Positions 10,818-19,116 are shown, numbered from the stretch's first letter. The stretch: 24,434 nucleotides of DNA from Archangium sp. (GCA_016793585.1 JAEUJR010001035.1:1-24434); one strand, 5' to 3'. Made by a program: numbers and translations. Notes: generated by a model from the sequence alone, not told the origin.

Positions 10818-13800
10818 ATGCAGGCACCACGGTTCACCACGGCGTTGGCTGCCATCGTGGCGGCGCTCGCGTTCATCGGCCTCGCTGGCTGGCTCTTCGA
10901 CGTCGAGGCGCTGCGCTCCTTTGGCGCGACCAGCACCATGAAGCCCAACACGGCCGTGTCGCTGCTGATGATTGCCGCGGCGCTGGTGGCGCTCGTGCGG
11001 GGGCACCGGGCAGCCGCCGGCGGCCTCGCAGTCGTGCCGCTCCTCTTCGGTGCGGGCACGGCGCTGGCGACCACGCTCGGCTGGGGCGACGGGCTCGACA
11101 CCCTCTGGTGGCACTCCTCGCTGCCGCAGCGCATGTCGATGGGCAGCGCGCTGGGCCTCACCTGTCTGGCGCTCGGGCTGCTGCTGGTCGCGGCGAGGCC
11201 TTCACGGTTGTTGCTGCCGCAGCTGTGCGCGGCTGGCGCGCTCGGCATCTCGCTGGTCGGGTTCATCAGCTACACGCTGGGCCTGCCCTCGCTCGGCGGG
11301 TCGGCGGTGTGGAGCACCATGGCCGTGCACACCGCGTTCGCGCTCGCGCTGGCCAGCGTCGCCCTCTTCTGGATCACACGGGCCGGCCCCATCACGCAGA
11401 CGCTGCTCGGTGAAGGCGTCGCGCCCACGCTCGGGCGGCGTCTGGCGCTCTTCGTCGTCATCGTGCCGTGGTTCGGCGCGCTCGCGCTGGTGCGCCTCGG
11501 GGGCGAAGAGCTGAAGGGCGTGGCCCTCGTCATCTCGCAGGTGATGGTGCCGGCCATCGCCGTGCTGCTCGCGGCGGTGCTGCGCTTCACCGCGAGCGTC
11601 TCGCGCACCGAGCTCGACCTCGGCATCACGCTCGACTCCATCGGCGACGCGGTGATGTTGACAGACGCGCGCGGCGACGTGCTGCGGCTCAACCCCGTCG
11701 CAGAGCGGCTGACGGGCTGGTCGTCGGCCGAGGCGAAGGGCCAGCCCGTCGAGCGTGTCTTCCACATCATCAGCGAGGCGACGCGCGTGCGAGTCGAGAG
11801 CCCGGTGCTGCGGGTGCTGCGAGAGGGCGTGGTGGTGGGGCTGGCGAACCACACGCTGCTCATCGACCGCTCGGGCAACGAGCGGCCCATCGCCGACAGC
11901 GGCGCGCCGGTGCGGGGCAGCGACGGCTCGATGCGGGGGGTGGTGCTCGTCTTTCGCGACATGACCGAGGAGTACGCGGCGCAGCGGGAGGTGCAGCGCG
12001 CGGCGGCCACGCTCAAGTCGGTGATGAACGCGACGCCCGTGGGCGTGATGGCCTCTCGCGACGGCAAGGTGGCGTGGCTCAACCCCGCGGGCGCGCGCAT
12101 CTTCGGCGCGGCCACTCCCGAGACCCTCATCGGGCGCTCGGTGCTCGACTTCGTACCGCCCGAAGACGCGGCGTTGAGCACCGCCCGGCTCGACGCGCTG
12201 GCCCACGGTGTCTCCCTCGCGCCGCGTCGCGCCCGCATTCGGAGGCCCGGCGGAGAGGTGCTCATCGACACGGTGCCAGTGCCCGGCACCGTCGACGTCG
12301 ACGGCGCACCCGCGCATCTCTCGTTGCTGCAGCCCGTCGAAGACGCCGACGCGCTCCAGCTGCGCCTTGCGCGGCAGTCGTCGTTTCTGCGCGCGACGGC
12401 AGAGCTGTCGCAGTGCCTCTCGGAGGCCAGCTTCGACCTCAACCGCATTCTTCAGGACACGGCGCGGCTGGCGGCGCCGGCCCCCGACGAGTTCGCCATC
12501 GTCTTCCTGCTGACGACCGATGCACCGCGGCGAATCAAGTCACGGGCCGCGTGGGCGACGCGGCCCGAGCTGAAGGCCTTCGTCCAGCGCTTCGAGGTAC
12601 CACTCACGGCGGGGCCGCTCGGCCAGCGCGTGCTGGCAGGCGAGGTGGTGGTGGTGCCCGGCGCAGCCCTGCGAGCGGGGCTCACCCCTGAGGCGGTCGC
12701 GTTGCTCGGCCAACAGCAGCTGTCCTACGCGCTGCTCCAACCACTGCGGTCCCACGGCGTGACGTACGGCATGATGGCCATCGCCCGGGTCGAAGACCGG
12801 CCCTTCGACGACGACGAGAAGCGCTTCTACGCCGACCTCGCCGACCGCTCGGGCCAGGCGCTGCGCAACGCCCAGCTCTACGACGAGGTGAACGTCACCC
12901 TCGAGACGCTGAAGCAGACCGAGGCGCAGCTGCGGCACAGCCAGAAGCTCGACGCGCTCGGGCAGCTCGCCGGTGGCGTCGCGCACGACTTCAACAACCT
13001 GCTCACCGTCATCTTGAGCGTGGTGGAGCTGATGCTGCACGGCCGGCCGGCCGACGACCCCGATCGCGCCGACCTCGAGGACGTGCGTGACGCCGCCAAG
13101 CGCGCCGCCGGGCTGACGCGGCAGTTGCTGGCCTTCAGCCGCAAGCAGGTGATGCAGCTGCGCGCCGTCGACGTGAACGAGGTGGTGCGCGGCATGGAGA
13201 GCCTGCTCAAGCCGCTGTTGGGAGAGCCGGTCGCGCTGACGCTCTCGCTCGAGCCCGCGCTGCCACCCGTGAAGGCCGACCCGACGCTGGTGACGCAGGT
13301 GGTGATGAACCTGTGCGTGAACGCGCGCGACGCCATGCCGCGGGGCGGGCGGCTGACGGTGTCGTCGTCGCTGCGCACGGCGGAGTTCCTCTCCCGGCCC
13401 GTCGAGCTGCCGGCCGCCGACTACGTCTGCCTGCGCGTCGACGACGAAGGTGAGGGCATGTCACCCGAGGTGCAGGCGCGCGTGTTCGAGCCGTTCTTCA
13501 CCACCAAGGGGCCGGGCAAGGGCACGGGCCTGGGCCTGTCGACGAGCTACGGCATCGCGCGGCAGACGGGCGGCACCATGACGGTGCGCTCCACGCCGGG
13601 CCGGGGCACGACGTTCGAGGTGTGGTTGCCGGTGTACCGGGGCGGGCCGCGGGTCGCCACGCCACCGCCGTCGACGGCGCCCCGCAGCGGCTCGGGCGTG
13701 GTGCTGCTCGTCGAAGACGACGCGTCGGTGCGCGAGGTGGCGCAGCGGCTGCTGGTGGGCGCCGGCTACCAGGTGCGCGCGGCCGATGGCGTGACGTCGG

Positions 13801-14051
13801 CGAAGGCGCTGGCCGCGACGCTCGGGCGGGTCGACCTGCTGCTCACCGACGTGGTGATGCCCGACGGCAGCGGGCGCGAGCTGGCCGACGCGCTGCTCGA
13901 GCGCAGCCCTGGCCTGCAGGTGCTCTTCATGTCGGGGTACACCGACGACGAGGTGATGCGGCGGGGCGTGCGCGACGGGCAGGTGAAGCTGCTGCAGAAG
14001 CCCTTCACGCCGACGACGTTGCTCGACGCCGTGGCCGCGACGTTTCGGTGA
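10818..14051 (+). CDS. Membrane hybrid histidine kinase (8TM-PAS-PAS-GAF-HisKA-HATPase-REC)
   Basis: A 1077-residue hybrid kinase. The ATG at 10818 follows a G-rich ribosome site (GGGGGGCGAC) and leads directly into the first membrane helix; an in-frame TTG at 10740 overlapping the previous stop adds an uncharacteristic 26 residues. Residues of about 7-256 form around eight membrane helices, a MASE-like sensor without large loops. They are followed by PAS (263-385), PAS (395-510), GAF (520-690), HisKA with His723 (LAGGVAHDFNNLLTVI), HATPase (820-940; MNLCVNARDAMP, DEGEGMSPEV, GKGTGLGLS), and a receiver (962-1077) with Asp1011 (LLLTDVVMPDGSG) and a terminal KPF. The HDFNN type H box marks kinases whose attached receiver is usually the first phospho-target. 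It may be co-transcribed with the sulfatase-fold gene. Confidence 0.92.
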   Translation: MQAPRFTTALAAIVAALAFIGLAGWLFDVEALRSFGATSTMKPNTAVSLLMIAAALVALVRGHRAAAGGLAVVPLLFGAGTALATTLGWGDGLDTLWWHSSLPQRMSMGSALGLTCLALGLLLVAARPSRLLLPQLCAAGALGISLVGFISYTLGLPSLGGSAVWSTMAVHTAFALALASVALFWITRAGPITQTLLGEGVAPTLGRRLALFVVIVPWFGALALVRLGGEELKGVALVISQVMVPAIAVLLAAVLRFTASVSRTELDLGITLDSIGDAVMLTDARGDVLRLNPVAERLTGWSSAEAKGQPVERVFHIISEATRVRVESPVLRVLREGVVVGLANHTLLIDRSGNERPIADSGAPVRGSDGSMRGVVLVFRDMTEEYAAQREVQRAAATLKSVMNATPVGVMASRDGKVAWLNPAGARIFGAATPETLIGRSVLDFVPPEDAALSTARLDALAHGVSLAPRRARIRRPGGEVLIDTVPVPGTVDVDGAPAHLSLLQPVEDADALQLRLARQSSFLRATAELSQCLSEASFDLNRILQDTARLAAPAPDEFAIVFLLTTDAPRRIKSRAAWATRPELKAFVQRFEVPLTAGPLGQRVLAGEVVVVPGAALRAGLTPEAVALLGQQQLSYALLQPLRSHGVTYGMMAIARVEDRPFDDDEKRFYADLADRSGQALRNAQLYDEVNVTLETLKQTEAQLRHSQKLDALGQLAGGVAHDFNNLLTVILSVVELMLHGRPADDPDRADLEDVRDAAKRAAGLTRQLLAFSRKQVMQLRAVDVNEVVRGMESLLKPLLGEPVALTLSLEPALPPVKADPTLVTQVVMNLCVNARDAMPRGGRLTVSSSLRTAEFLSRPVELPAADYVCLRVDDEGEGMSPEVQARVFEPFFTTKGPGKGTGLGLSTSYGIARQTGGTMTVRSTPGRGTTFEVWLPVYRGGPRVATPPPSTAPRSGSGVVLLVEDDASVREVAQRLLVGAGYQVRAADGVTSAKALAATLGRVDLLLTDVVMPDGSGRELADALLERSPGLQVLFMSGYTDDEVMRRGVRDGQVKLLQKPFTPTTLLDAVAATFR
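13452..13505 (+). repeat. Copy 1 of a near-identical 54-base inverted repeat
   Basis: 53 of 54 bases match the reverse complement of 14326-14379. The segment encodes GEGMSPEVQARVFEPFFTT in the ATPase domain of the membrane hybrid kinase. The only difference is one third-codon base (G at 13493). Confidence 0.9.
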
Positions 14052-14097
14052 AGGAGCACCCGTCTCAGTGAGTGCTTCGACGCCCTGAGCCCTGTGT

Positions 14098-14153
14098 CGG
14101 CCTCGCGCTCCTGTCCGGCGCGAAGCGCTTCGAGGGCCGGGCTTCGGCTCCTC
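14098..14153. terminator. GC-rich hairpins between convergent kinase genes
   Basis: The 109-base convergent gap can fold in two overlapping ways. One is a long imperfect stem with arms 14098-14109 and 14124-14139, bulged on the right. The other is a tight stem GAGGGCCG / CGGC-T-CCTC (14132-14153) with loop GGCTT. A 12-base palindrome CGAAGCGCTTCG (14121-14132) lies inside. There is no T tract, so intrinsic termination is uncertain; a bidirectional terminator for two converging genes is the simplest reading. Confidence 0.35.
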
Positions 14154-14160
14154 CGCTCGT

Positions 14161-15435
14161 TCAGCTCCACAGCTCGGCGTCGTCGAGCACCGTCTGCAGC
14201 GGCAGGCGCACGCTGAAGGTCGAGCCGCGCCCGGGCTGCGAGACGAAGCTGATGGTGCCGTGGTGCCGCTCCATCACCGCGCGGGCGACGGCGAGCGACT
14301 GGCCCTGCCCGGCGCCCACCGGCCGGGTGGTGAAGAAGGGCTCGAACACGCGCGCCTGCACCTCGGGTGACATGCCCTCGCCGTCGTCGGTGACGCGCAG
14401 CACCGCTTCGTCGCCCTCCACCCTGGTGCTGACGGCGATGTGGCCCGCCTGGCCAATGGCGAGCTCGGCGTTCGAGAGCAGCGCGTCGAGCACGCGGGCC
14501 AGCGACGCCTGGTCGCAGACGATGGGCGGAATCGGCTCGAAGTCGGTGACGGTGGCGGGGTGGTGGCGCCTGCGCACGACGTCATCGAAGACGGGCACCA
14601 GCGTCGCGACCGACGTCACCTCGGCGGCTTCACCGTCAGAGGGCGCGAGCTGCTTGAGGCTCTGCACGAGCGCTGCGAGCTGCGCGTGGCCCTCTTTGAG
14701 CGCCTGCAGGGCCTCGCCGAGGTCCCGGCGCAGCAGGTTCAGGTCGACGGCGCGCGCGGCCTGCTTCGTGGGGGCGCTCGCGTCGGGCGCCAGGGCCGCG
14801 TCGAACAACGGGCCGAGCAGCTCGAAGGACTCGCCGACGAAGCGGCCGTTGTCGCCCACGAACTGGAGCGGCGTGTTCATCTCGTGCGCGACGCCAGCGG
14901 CGAGCGTGCCGACGGCTTCGAGCTTCTTCGCCTGCGAGAGCCGCTGCTCGACGGTGCGCTGGTCGGTGACGTCACGGCCCACGCCGTACAGGCGCTGCCC
15001 ACTGCCGTCGGTCGCGAGCTGCCAGTGCACGACGCGGGAGGCGCCTGTGGCCGTCACCACGTGCAACGACAGCGGCACCTGCTCGTTCGTGCGCAACATG
15101 CTGGTGAGCGTCGCCCGCGCGGTCTCGTGGTCCGACGGGGCGACGAGGTCGAGAAACGACGCGCCCCGCGAGCTCGAGAGCGAGTAGCCGAACGAGAGGA
15201 ACGCGGTGTTCAGGTGGCGAATGCGCAGCGACTCGTCGAGCACCACCAGCAGGTCGGCGCTGAGACGGAAGAAGGCCTCGAGCTCGCTCTCGGAGTCGGA
15301 GGCGCGCACGTCGTCGATGACGGCGAGGCGCGTCGACAGGGCGTCGAGGAGCTCGGCGACACCGGGCGCGGGTGGGTTCTCTCCAATCCACCGCTTCACC
15401 TCGGCTGCGAGCACCGGGTGGAGCCGGCTCGCCAT
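14161..15435 (-). CDS. PAS-domain sensor histidine kinase
   Basis: A 424-residue cytoplasmic histidine kinase without membrane segments. A PAS domain covers about 50-160, ending in the usual GVGRDVTDQRTVEQRL hinge. The dimerisation region has His184 in AAGVAHEMNTPLQF, and the HATPase at about 305-415 has SNAELAI (N box), TDDGEGMSPEV (G1) and VGAGQGQSLAVARAV (G2). The HEMNTPLQ type H box with a long helical linker (200-270) resembles kinases usually paired with a separate response regulator. Its ATG is one base after the TGA of the response regulator (TGACATG), so the two are almost certainly co-translated and are likely partners. A 19-residue stretch is identical to the membrane hybrid kinase, with nearly identical DNA. 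Confidence 0.92.
   Translation of the reverse strand: MASRLHPVLAAEVKRWIGENPPAPGVAELLDALSTRLAVIDDVRASDSESELEAFFRLSADLLVVLDESLRIRHLNTAFLSFGYSLSSSRGASFLDLVAPSDHETARATLTSMLRTNEQVPLSLHVVTATGASRVVHWQLATDGSGQRLYGVGRDVTDQRTVEQRLSQAKKLEAVGTLAAGVAHEMNTPLQFVGDNGRFVGESFELLGPLFDAALAPDASAPTKQAARAVDLNLLRRDLGEALQALKEGHAQLAALVQSLKQLAPSDGEAAEVTSVATLVPVFDDVVRRRHHPATVTDFEPIPPIVCDQASLARVLDALLSNAELAIGQAGHIAVSTRVEGDEAVLRVTDDGEGMSPEVQARVFEPFFTTRPVGAGQGQSLAVARAVMERHHGTISFVSQPGRGSTFSVRLPLQTVLDDAELWS
14326..14379 (-). repeat. Copy 2 of a near-identical 54-base inverted repeat
   Basis: Reverse complement of 13452-13505 with one mismatch (position 14338). It encodes the same 19 residues in the ATPase domain of the PAS kinase. 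The centres of the two copies are about 870 bases apart, across the convergent gap. Confidence 0.9.
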
Positions 15436-15436
15436 G

Positions 15437-16510
15437 TCATGCGCTCGCGGTCGAGAACTCGGGGGCCGCCTCGAGGTCCGAGGCGATGACGGCGCGGGCC
15501 GGCAGCTTCAGGGGCGCCAGCCGGGCCAGCACGAGCGGGGTGATGCGCACGCCTTCGGGCGCCACCTCGACGCCAGCGTCGGTGCGCAGCGGCTCGACGA
15601 GGCGCATGCCGGCGACGAGCTCTTCGACGGGCACGCTGTGGGGCGCGTGGGGCTGCAGGCGGCTCTCGATGTCGCGCAGCGCGGTGGCGAAGCGCTCGTC
15701 GATGACCTTCTCACGCAGCAGCGCGTCGACGCGTTCACCCCAGGGCCCCGCTCTGCCATCGACGGCGATGGCGACCTGCACCACACGCGTGCCGACGCGG
15801 AGCAGGCCTTTGGGGGCCGAGAGCTCTTGCAGCATCACGTGCGCGGCGTCGTCGTGCTCCGAGCCCGCGAGCGAGAGCACGGCAGCGTTCACCAGCCTGG
15901 CGTCGCAGCGCTCGTCGAAGCACGCGCGGGCGGCGTCGAGCACGGCGGCCGACTCGATGGAGAGCACGTCACGAAGCCCGAGGTGTTCGGCCAGCGCGCG
16001 GGCGATGCGGCGAACACGGGCGGCGCGGCCCCAGGCGACGAGTGACGAGAGCGCGAGCAGGTCTTCGGCGCGGTCGATGACGCTGCGCTCGATGGCCTCG
16101 CGTTGCCGGCGCTCCTCCTGCTGCAGCCGGAAGTGCGCCATGGCGGCGCTGACGATGTTGCGCAGCTCGTCGAAGTCGACCGGCTTCGAGATGAAGCGGT
16201 AGATGCGCCCGTGGTTGATGGCGTTGACCACCGCCGTGAGGTCGGCCTGGCCCGTCAGCAGAATGCGCACCGCGTCGGGCGCGAGCAGCTTCGCCTCCGA
16301 GAAGAACTCCGCGCCGTCCATACCCGGCATGCGCATGTCGGAGATGATGATGGAGAAGTCGCGGTCTTTCTTGAGCAGCGTCAGGGCCTCGTCGCCCGAG
16401 TTGGCCGTCACCACCGGTACGAGGCGTCTGAGGTTTCGTGACAGACCGGCGAGCAGCTGGGCGTTGTCGTCGACGAGCAGCACTCGGCCGGGGTTCTCGA
16501 GATGGTTCAT
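15437..16510 (-). CDS. Response regulator with degenerate HD-like output region
   Basis: A 357-residue protein. I chose the ATG at 16510 (MNHLENPGRVLLVDDN) because it has a GAGG site and begins just before the receiver; a start at 16537 adds nine residues. The receiver (8-125) has the acidic pair at 14-15, phospho-acceptor Asp58 (IIISDMRMPGMDG), Thr86 and Lys109 (ISKP). A helix (125-155) links it to a region beginning GRAARVRRIARALAEHLGL and ending MRLVEPLRTDAGVEVAPEG. Both blocks resemble the start and the C-terminal tail of RpfG-like receiver-HD phosphodiesterase regulators. The middle, however, is shortened and has no HD pair or HD-GYP motif, so c-di-GMP hydrolysis is unlikely. It is probably a non-catalytic, protein-binding output. 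First gene of a pair with the PAS kinase. Confidence 0.88.
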   Translation of the reverse strand: MNHLENPGRVLLVDDNAQLLAGLSRNLRRLVPVVTANSGDEALTLLKKDRDFSIIISDMRMPGMDGAEFFSEAKLLAPDAVRILLTGQADLTAVVNAINHGRIYRFISKPVDFDELRNIVSAAMAHFRLQQEERRQREAIERSVIDRAEDLLALSSLVAWGRAARVRRIARALAEHLGLRDVLSIESAAVLDAARACFDERCDARLVNAAVLSLAGSEHDDAAHVMLQELSAPKGLLRVGTRVVQVAIAVDGRAGPWGERVDALLREKVIDERFATALRDIESRLQPHAPHSVPVEELVAGMRLVEPLRTDAGVEVAPEGVRITPLVLARLAPLKLPARAVIASDLEAAPEFSTASA

Positions 16511-16593
16511 GGTGAGCCTCGCGACGTGGGTCAGCAAGGCACGGGCCCGCTCGAAGGCACGACAGTCTGGCGATCAGCGCGGGGTCAGGGTGA

Positions 16594-16643
16594 CGAGGTG
16601 GGTCCGACGGCTCCCACCTGCTCCGTCGTGGCGACCCACCTCG
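16594..16643. promoter_or_regulatory. Hairpin with two alternative pairings in divergent promoter region
   Basis: An 11-base perfect inverted repeat CGAGGTGGGTC (16594-16604) / GACCCACCTCG (16633-16643) encloses a second perfect one, CGACGG (16605-16610) / CCGTCG (16623-16628). The loop contains another CCCACCT (16613-16619), which can pair with the same AGGTGGG (16596-16602). The left arm can therefore form a short or a long hairpin, but not both. It lies 37 bases upstream of the plus-strand gene at 16681 and 84 bases upstream of the response regulator start. It could be an attenuator-like leader or a regulator site. Confidence 0.5.
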
Positions 16644-16680
16644 AAATCCACGGGTCGCCCGCATCCGATAGAAGGGGTGG

Positions 16681-17196
16681 ATGGCGGAGGCTCCCTACAC
16701 GACGGTCGCGCGCTCGCTGGTGGCGGTCTCGGCGTCGCTCAGCAAGAGCTTCTCGAACCGGCCCGTCGGTGCTGGCCAGCGCCTGCTCCACATCAAGGAG
16801 CCGCTCGGCCCCAGCAGCGAAGGCGGCAAGCTGAGCCGGCAGGTGGTGACGCTCTCGAACGCGAGCTCGAGCATCGGCATCGGCTGGCTCGACGTGGTGA
16901 ACGGCCAGTGCGGGCTCAAGGAGTACCCGATGCTGAGGCTGGCCAACGAGCTGCGGGGCGCGGGGGCGCTCGACTTCACGGCCGATGACTACGCGGCCTT
17001 CACGGCGCTGCTGACGGCCGAGCTGTCGGGGCTGGGCGTGAAGCTCACCGTCGACGTCGTCGATACCAGCGAGCTGAGAACCGAGAAGACGGCGGTGCCT
17101 GGTGGAGCGAAGCGGCGCGTCGACCCGGTGCTGCTCGTGCTCGGTGGCGTGGTGGCCTTGCTGCTCACGATTGGCGCCGTGCTCGCCTTCAGCTGA
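16681..17196 (+). CDS. Tail-anchored hypothetical protein, 171 aa
   Basis: A 171-residue protein that I do not recognise. An AAGGGGTGG ribosome site sits just before the ATG. There is no signal peptide. Residues of about 1-125 are soluble with helix/strand alternation; 126-146 are a charged linker ending AKRRVDP; 147-170 form one hydrophobic helix (VLLVLGGVVALLLTIGAVLAF) followed by a single Ser. This is the layout of a tail-anchored membrane protein with its bulk in the cytoplasm and the positive charges staying inside. The next gene starts 31 bases downstream on the same strand, so the two probably form an operon. Confidence 0.75.
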   Translation: MAEAPYTTVARSLVAVSASLSKSFSNRPVGAGQRLLHIKEPLGPSSEGGKLSRQVVTLSNASSSIGIGWLDVVNGQCGLKEYPMLRLANELRGAGALDFTADDYAAFTALLTAELSGLGVKLTVDVVDTSELRTEKTAVPGGAKRRVDPVLLVLGGVVALLLTIGAVLAFS

Positions 17197-17227
17197 GCTG
17201 GCACACACGGTGCTGTTTGCCCGCCGC

Positions 17228-18427
17228 ATGTCGAGCTCCGCGCGGTTTCTGTGGCTGAGCGCCCTCACGGCGAGTCTCGGCGCCAGCGTCGAAGCGGCGA
17301 CGCTGGCCTGCTACCTGCCTCAGCGGCACACGCTCGCGTTCGTCGAGTGCTTCTCGAGCGGCGAAGGCGGAACGGAGTGCGACGGGCAGCGCTTCGACCT
17401 CGTCGACGGCGGCGTGAGCAGGGCTCCCTGGCCAACCGAGACGAAAGACGGCGGTGAGGTGGCGCCGTTCTGGAGCAGCGCAGTGCTGCGCCAACTGCAG
17501 GACTCGCTCGACGAAGGGCGGGGTTTGAGCGCCGATGGCCCCGGGTGTCTGCCGGTGCGGCGAGTCGACCTCTCGCGGGCGATGACGGTTCGGGTGATTC
17601 CGCACGTGCTCACGCCGACCGAGAGTGAGGTGCAGGAGGCGCAGGGTGGGCTCGGTTCGTTCTCAGGTCACTGGCCCGACCGTGAAGTGGCGCTGAGCCT
17701 CGCAGGCAAACGTGTCGCGCAGCTGGAGCTGAAGGACCTGAAGGTCGACGGCGTGAAGGTCATCGGCTTCGACGTCGGCGACCACCGGCATCTGCTGCTG
17801 CTCGTCTCGTGGGGTGGTTTTGGGTTCGAGGGCTCCGTCGGTTACCGGGCTCGACAGGTGCTGGTGAACGTCGATGCGTCGAAGCTGAAGACGGCGACCG
17901 ATGGCGCCTTCCGCGCGTCAGCTGGGTTGGACGTGCAGGCAGAAGAGGCGGCGTTCGCGAAGGTGATGGCCGCGGCGCTCGAGAAGGCGAAGGCGCCCGC
18001 AGCCGCCGAGTGGAGTCGATACGCCAGAGAGCAGGCCTTTCGCCTTCAATTGCGAGCCGCCCCCGCGTTCCTCGCGGCGAAGGTGGCGCTCGACCTCGTT
18101 TCCGCCGAAGCGCCAGAGGACGACCCGAGCGTGCTGCGTGCGGTCTTCTCGGTGCGCCAGTGCCTGCTTCCGCTCTCGAAGGAGCAGCGAAGCCTCGCGG
18201 CGGAACCCTTCATGCGCTCCGTCTCCGAGCGCCAGGCTCAGTTGCTGGTTGCGGTCTTCCGCGACTGCGACCAGCCCACGTGGACCGTGCGCGTCGTTCG
18301 TGACGGCGGCGTCGAAGAAGAGACGTTGACCTTCACGCCCACCGGCTTTCGCCGACGCGACGGCACGACGGTGAAGCTGCCTCAGCCGAGCAGCGTGCCC
18401 ATCCACCGGTCCCAGGCGCTCGAGTAG
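17228..18427 (+). CDS. Secreted hypothetical protein, 399 aa
   Basis: A 399-residue protein beginning MSSSARFLWLSALTASLGASVEA, a Sec-type signal peptide with likely cleavage after VEA; I do not recognise the family. The frame is open further upstream inside the 171-residue gene, but only the ATG at 17228 gives an export signal. The mature part has a few Cys, Asp/Gly/Val-rich strands (about 60-230) and a helical region (230-330) with repeated Ala/Lys/Glu heptads. It has no enzyme motif I know. It should be periplasmic or outer-membrane associated. Its last 46 bases overlap the 3' end of the convergent hydroxylase gene, so the C-terminal 15 residues are encoded opposite conserved coding sequence. 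Confidence 0.75.
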   Translation: MSSSARFLWLSALTASLGASVEAATLACYLPQRHTLAFVECFSSGEGGTECDGQRFDLVDGGVSRAPWPTETKDGGEVAPFWSSAVLRQLQDSLDEGRGLSADGPGCLPVRRVDLSRAMTVRVIPHVLTPTESEVQEAQGGLGSFSGHWPDREVALSLAGKRVAQLELKDLKVDGVKVIGFDVGDHRHLLLLVSWGGFGFEGSVGYRARQVLVNVDASKLKTATDGAFRASAGLDVQAEEAAFAKVMAAALEKAKAPAAAEWSRYAREQAFRLQLRAAPAFLAAKVALDLVSAEAPEDDPSVLRAVFSVRQCLLPLSKEQRSLAAEPFMRSVSERQAQLLVAVFRDCDQPTWTVRVVRDGGVEEETLTFTPTGFRRRDGTTVKLPQPSSVPIHRSQALE

Positions 18428-19107
18428 AGCCCGTAGTTGCCGCGCACCTGCAGGTGATGCTGGTTGTGCATGGTGGCGAAGTTGAGCCACTTGAGCACCG
18501 GGTGCCGCTGCCACGACACGGGCCATGGCTCGACGCCGCAGTGCCCCATCACGTTGATGCCGATGGCGAGAAACGAGAACACCAGCCACACGAGCGATGG
18601 CACCGGCACGAAGCGCACGATGGGCACGGCCCACACCACCTGCACCACGGCGTCGAGCGTGCCGAACGAGAGCGCGGCGAACGGAGACGGGTTTCTCGAC
18701 TGGTGATGCACCGAGTGCAGCCAGCCGAACACGCGCGGGTGATGCGCGAGCCGATGCGCCCAATAGAAATACGTGTCGTGCACCACGAGCAGGAAGAGCA
18801 GCCAGCCTGAGAACTCGAGCGCCGCGCCGACGCCCTGCTGCTCGAGCTTCACGATGGGCAGGCCTGCGTAGACGACGCCGAAGAGCGTGCCGAAGACGAG
18901 CGCCGAACGAAGCGACGTCCACACCTCGCGCAGCACGTCAGCGCGCGTGAAGTCGTTGGGCTGCAGCCGCTTCGCCTTCGTCCACGGGTTCGACCTCCAC
19001 GACCAGAAGAAGAGCCACGCGCCGCCTGCCGCGAGCAGGTACCGCACTGCGTGGAGCGTCACCAACGCCGCCATCATCGGCAGCACACCCGTCGTGTCCA
19101 ACGTCAC
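18382..19107 (-). CDS. Fatty acid hydroxylase / sterol desaturase family membrane protein
   Basis: A 241-residue integral membrane di-iron enzyme of the fatty acid hydroxylase superfamily, which inserts oxygen into or desaturates lipid chains and sterols. The His cluster is complete: His110 and His118 with HRLAHH (118-123), HSVHH (131-135), His189 in NVMGHC, and HNQHH (214-218). About four hydrophobic segments (12-35, 65-85, 97-117, 150-188) place the cluster on the cytoplasmic face. Length is normal for bacterial members. Substrate cannot be read from sequence; a membrane fatty acid, carotenoid or sterol/hopanoid-type lipid are options. Nine bases separate it from the stop of the FHA gene upstream, implying one transcript. 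It converges on and overlaps the secreted protein gene by 46 bases. Confidence 0.92.
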   Translation of the reverse strand: MTLDTTGVLPMMAALVTLHAVRYLLAAGGAWLFFWSWRSNPWTKAKRLQPNDFTRADVLREVWTSLRSALVFGTLFGVVYAGLPIVKLEQQGVGAALEFSGWLLFLLVVHDTYFYWAHRLAHHPRVFGWLHSVHHQSRNPSPFAALSFGTLDAVVQVVWAVPIVRFVPVPSLVWLVFSFLAIGINVMGHCGVEPWPVSWQRHPVLKWLNFATMHNQHHLQVRGNYGLYSSAWDRWMGTLLG

Positions 19108-19116
19108 ACGGCGACG

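Noticed and set aside
9511..10830. 439-residue open frame on the minus strand
   Set aside because: Antisense to the sulfatase-fold gene, which has clear metal-site motifs; no recognisable domain in the minus frame.
14161..15435. Possible loss of the G2 box in the PAS kinase (GAGQGQSLAV instead of GTGLGL)
   Set aside because: It aligns well with the VGxGxGQGLAxARA variant found in many active kinases, so it is not evidence of inactivity.
17102..17227. Upstream start for the secreted protein gene
   Set aside because: It would overlap the tail-anchored gene and add a Cys/Trp-rich stretch before a perfect signal peptide starting at 17228.
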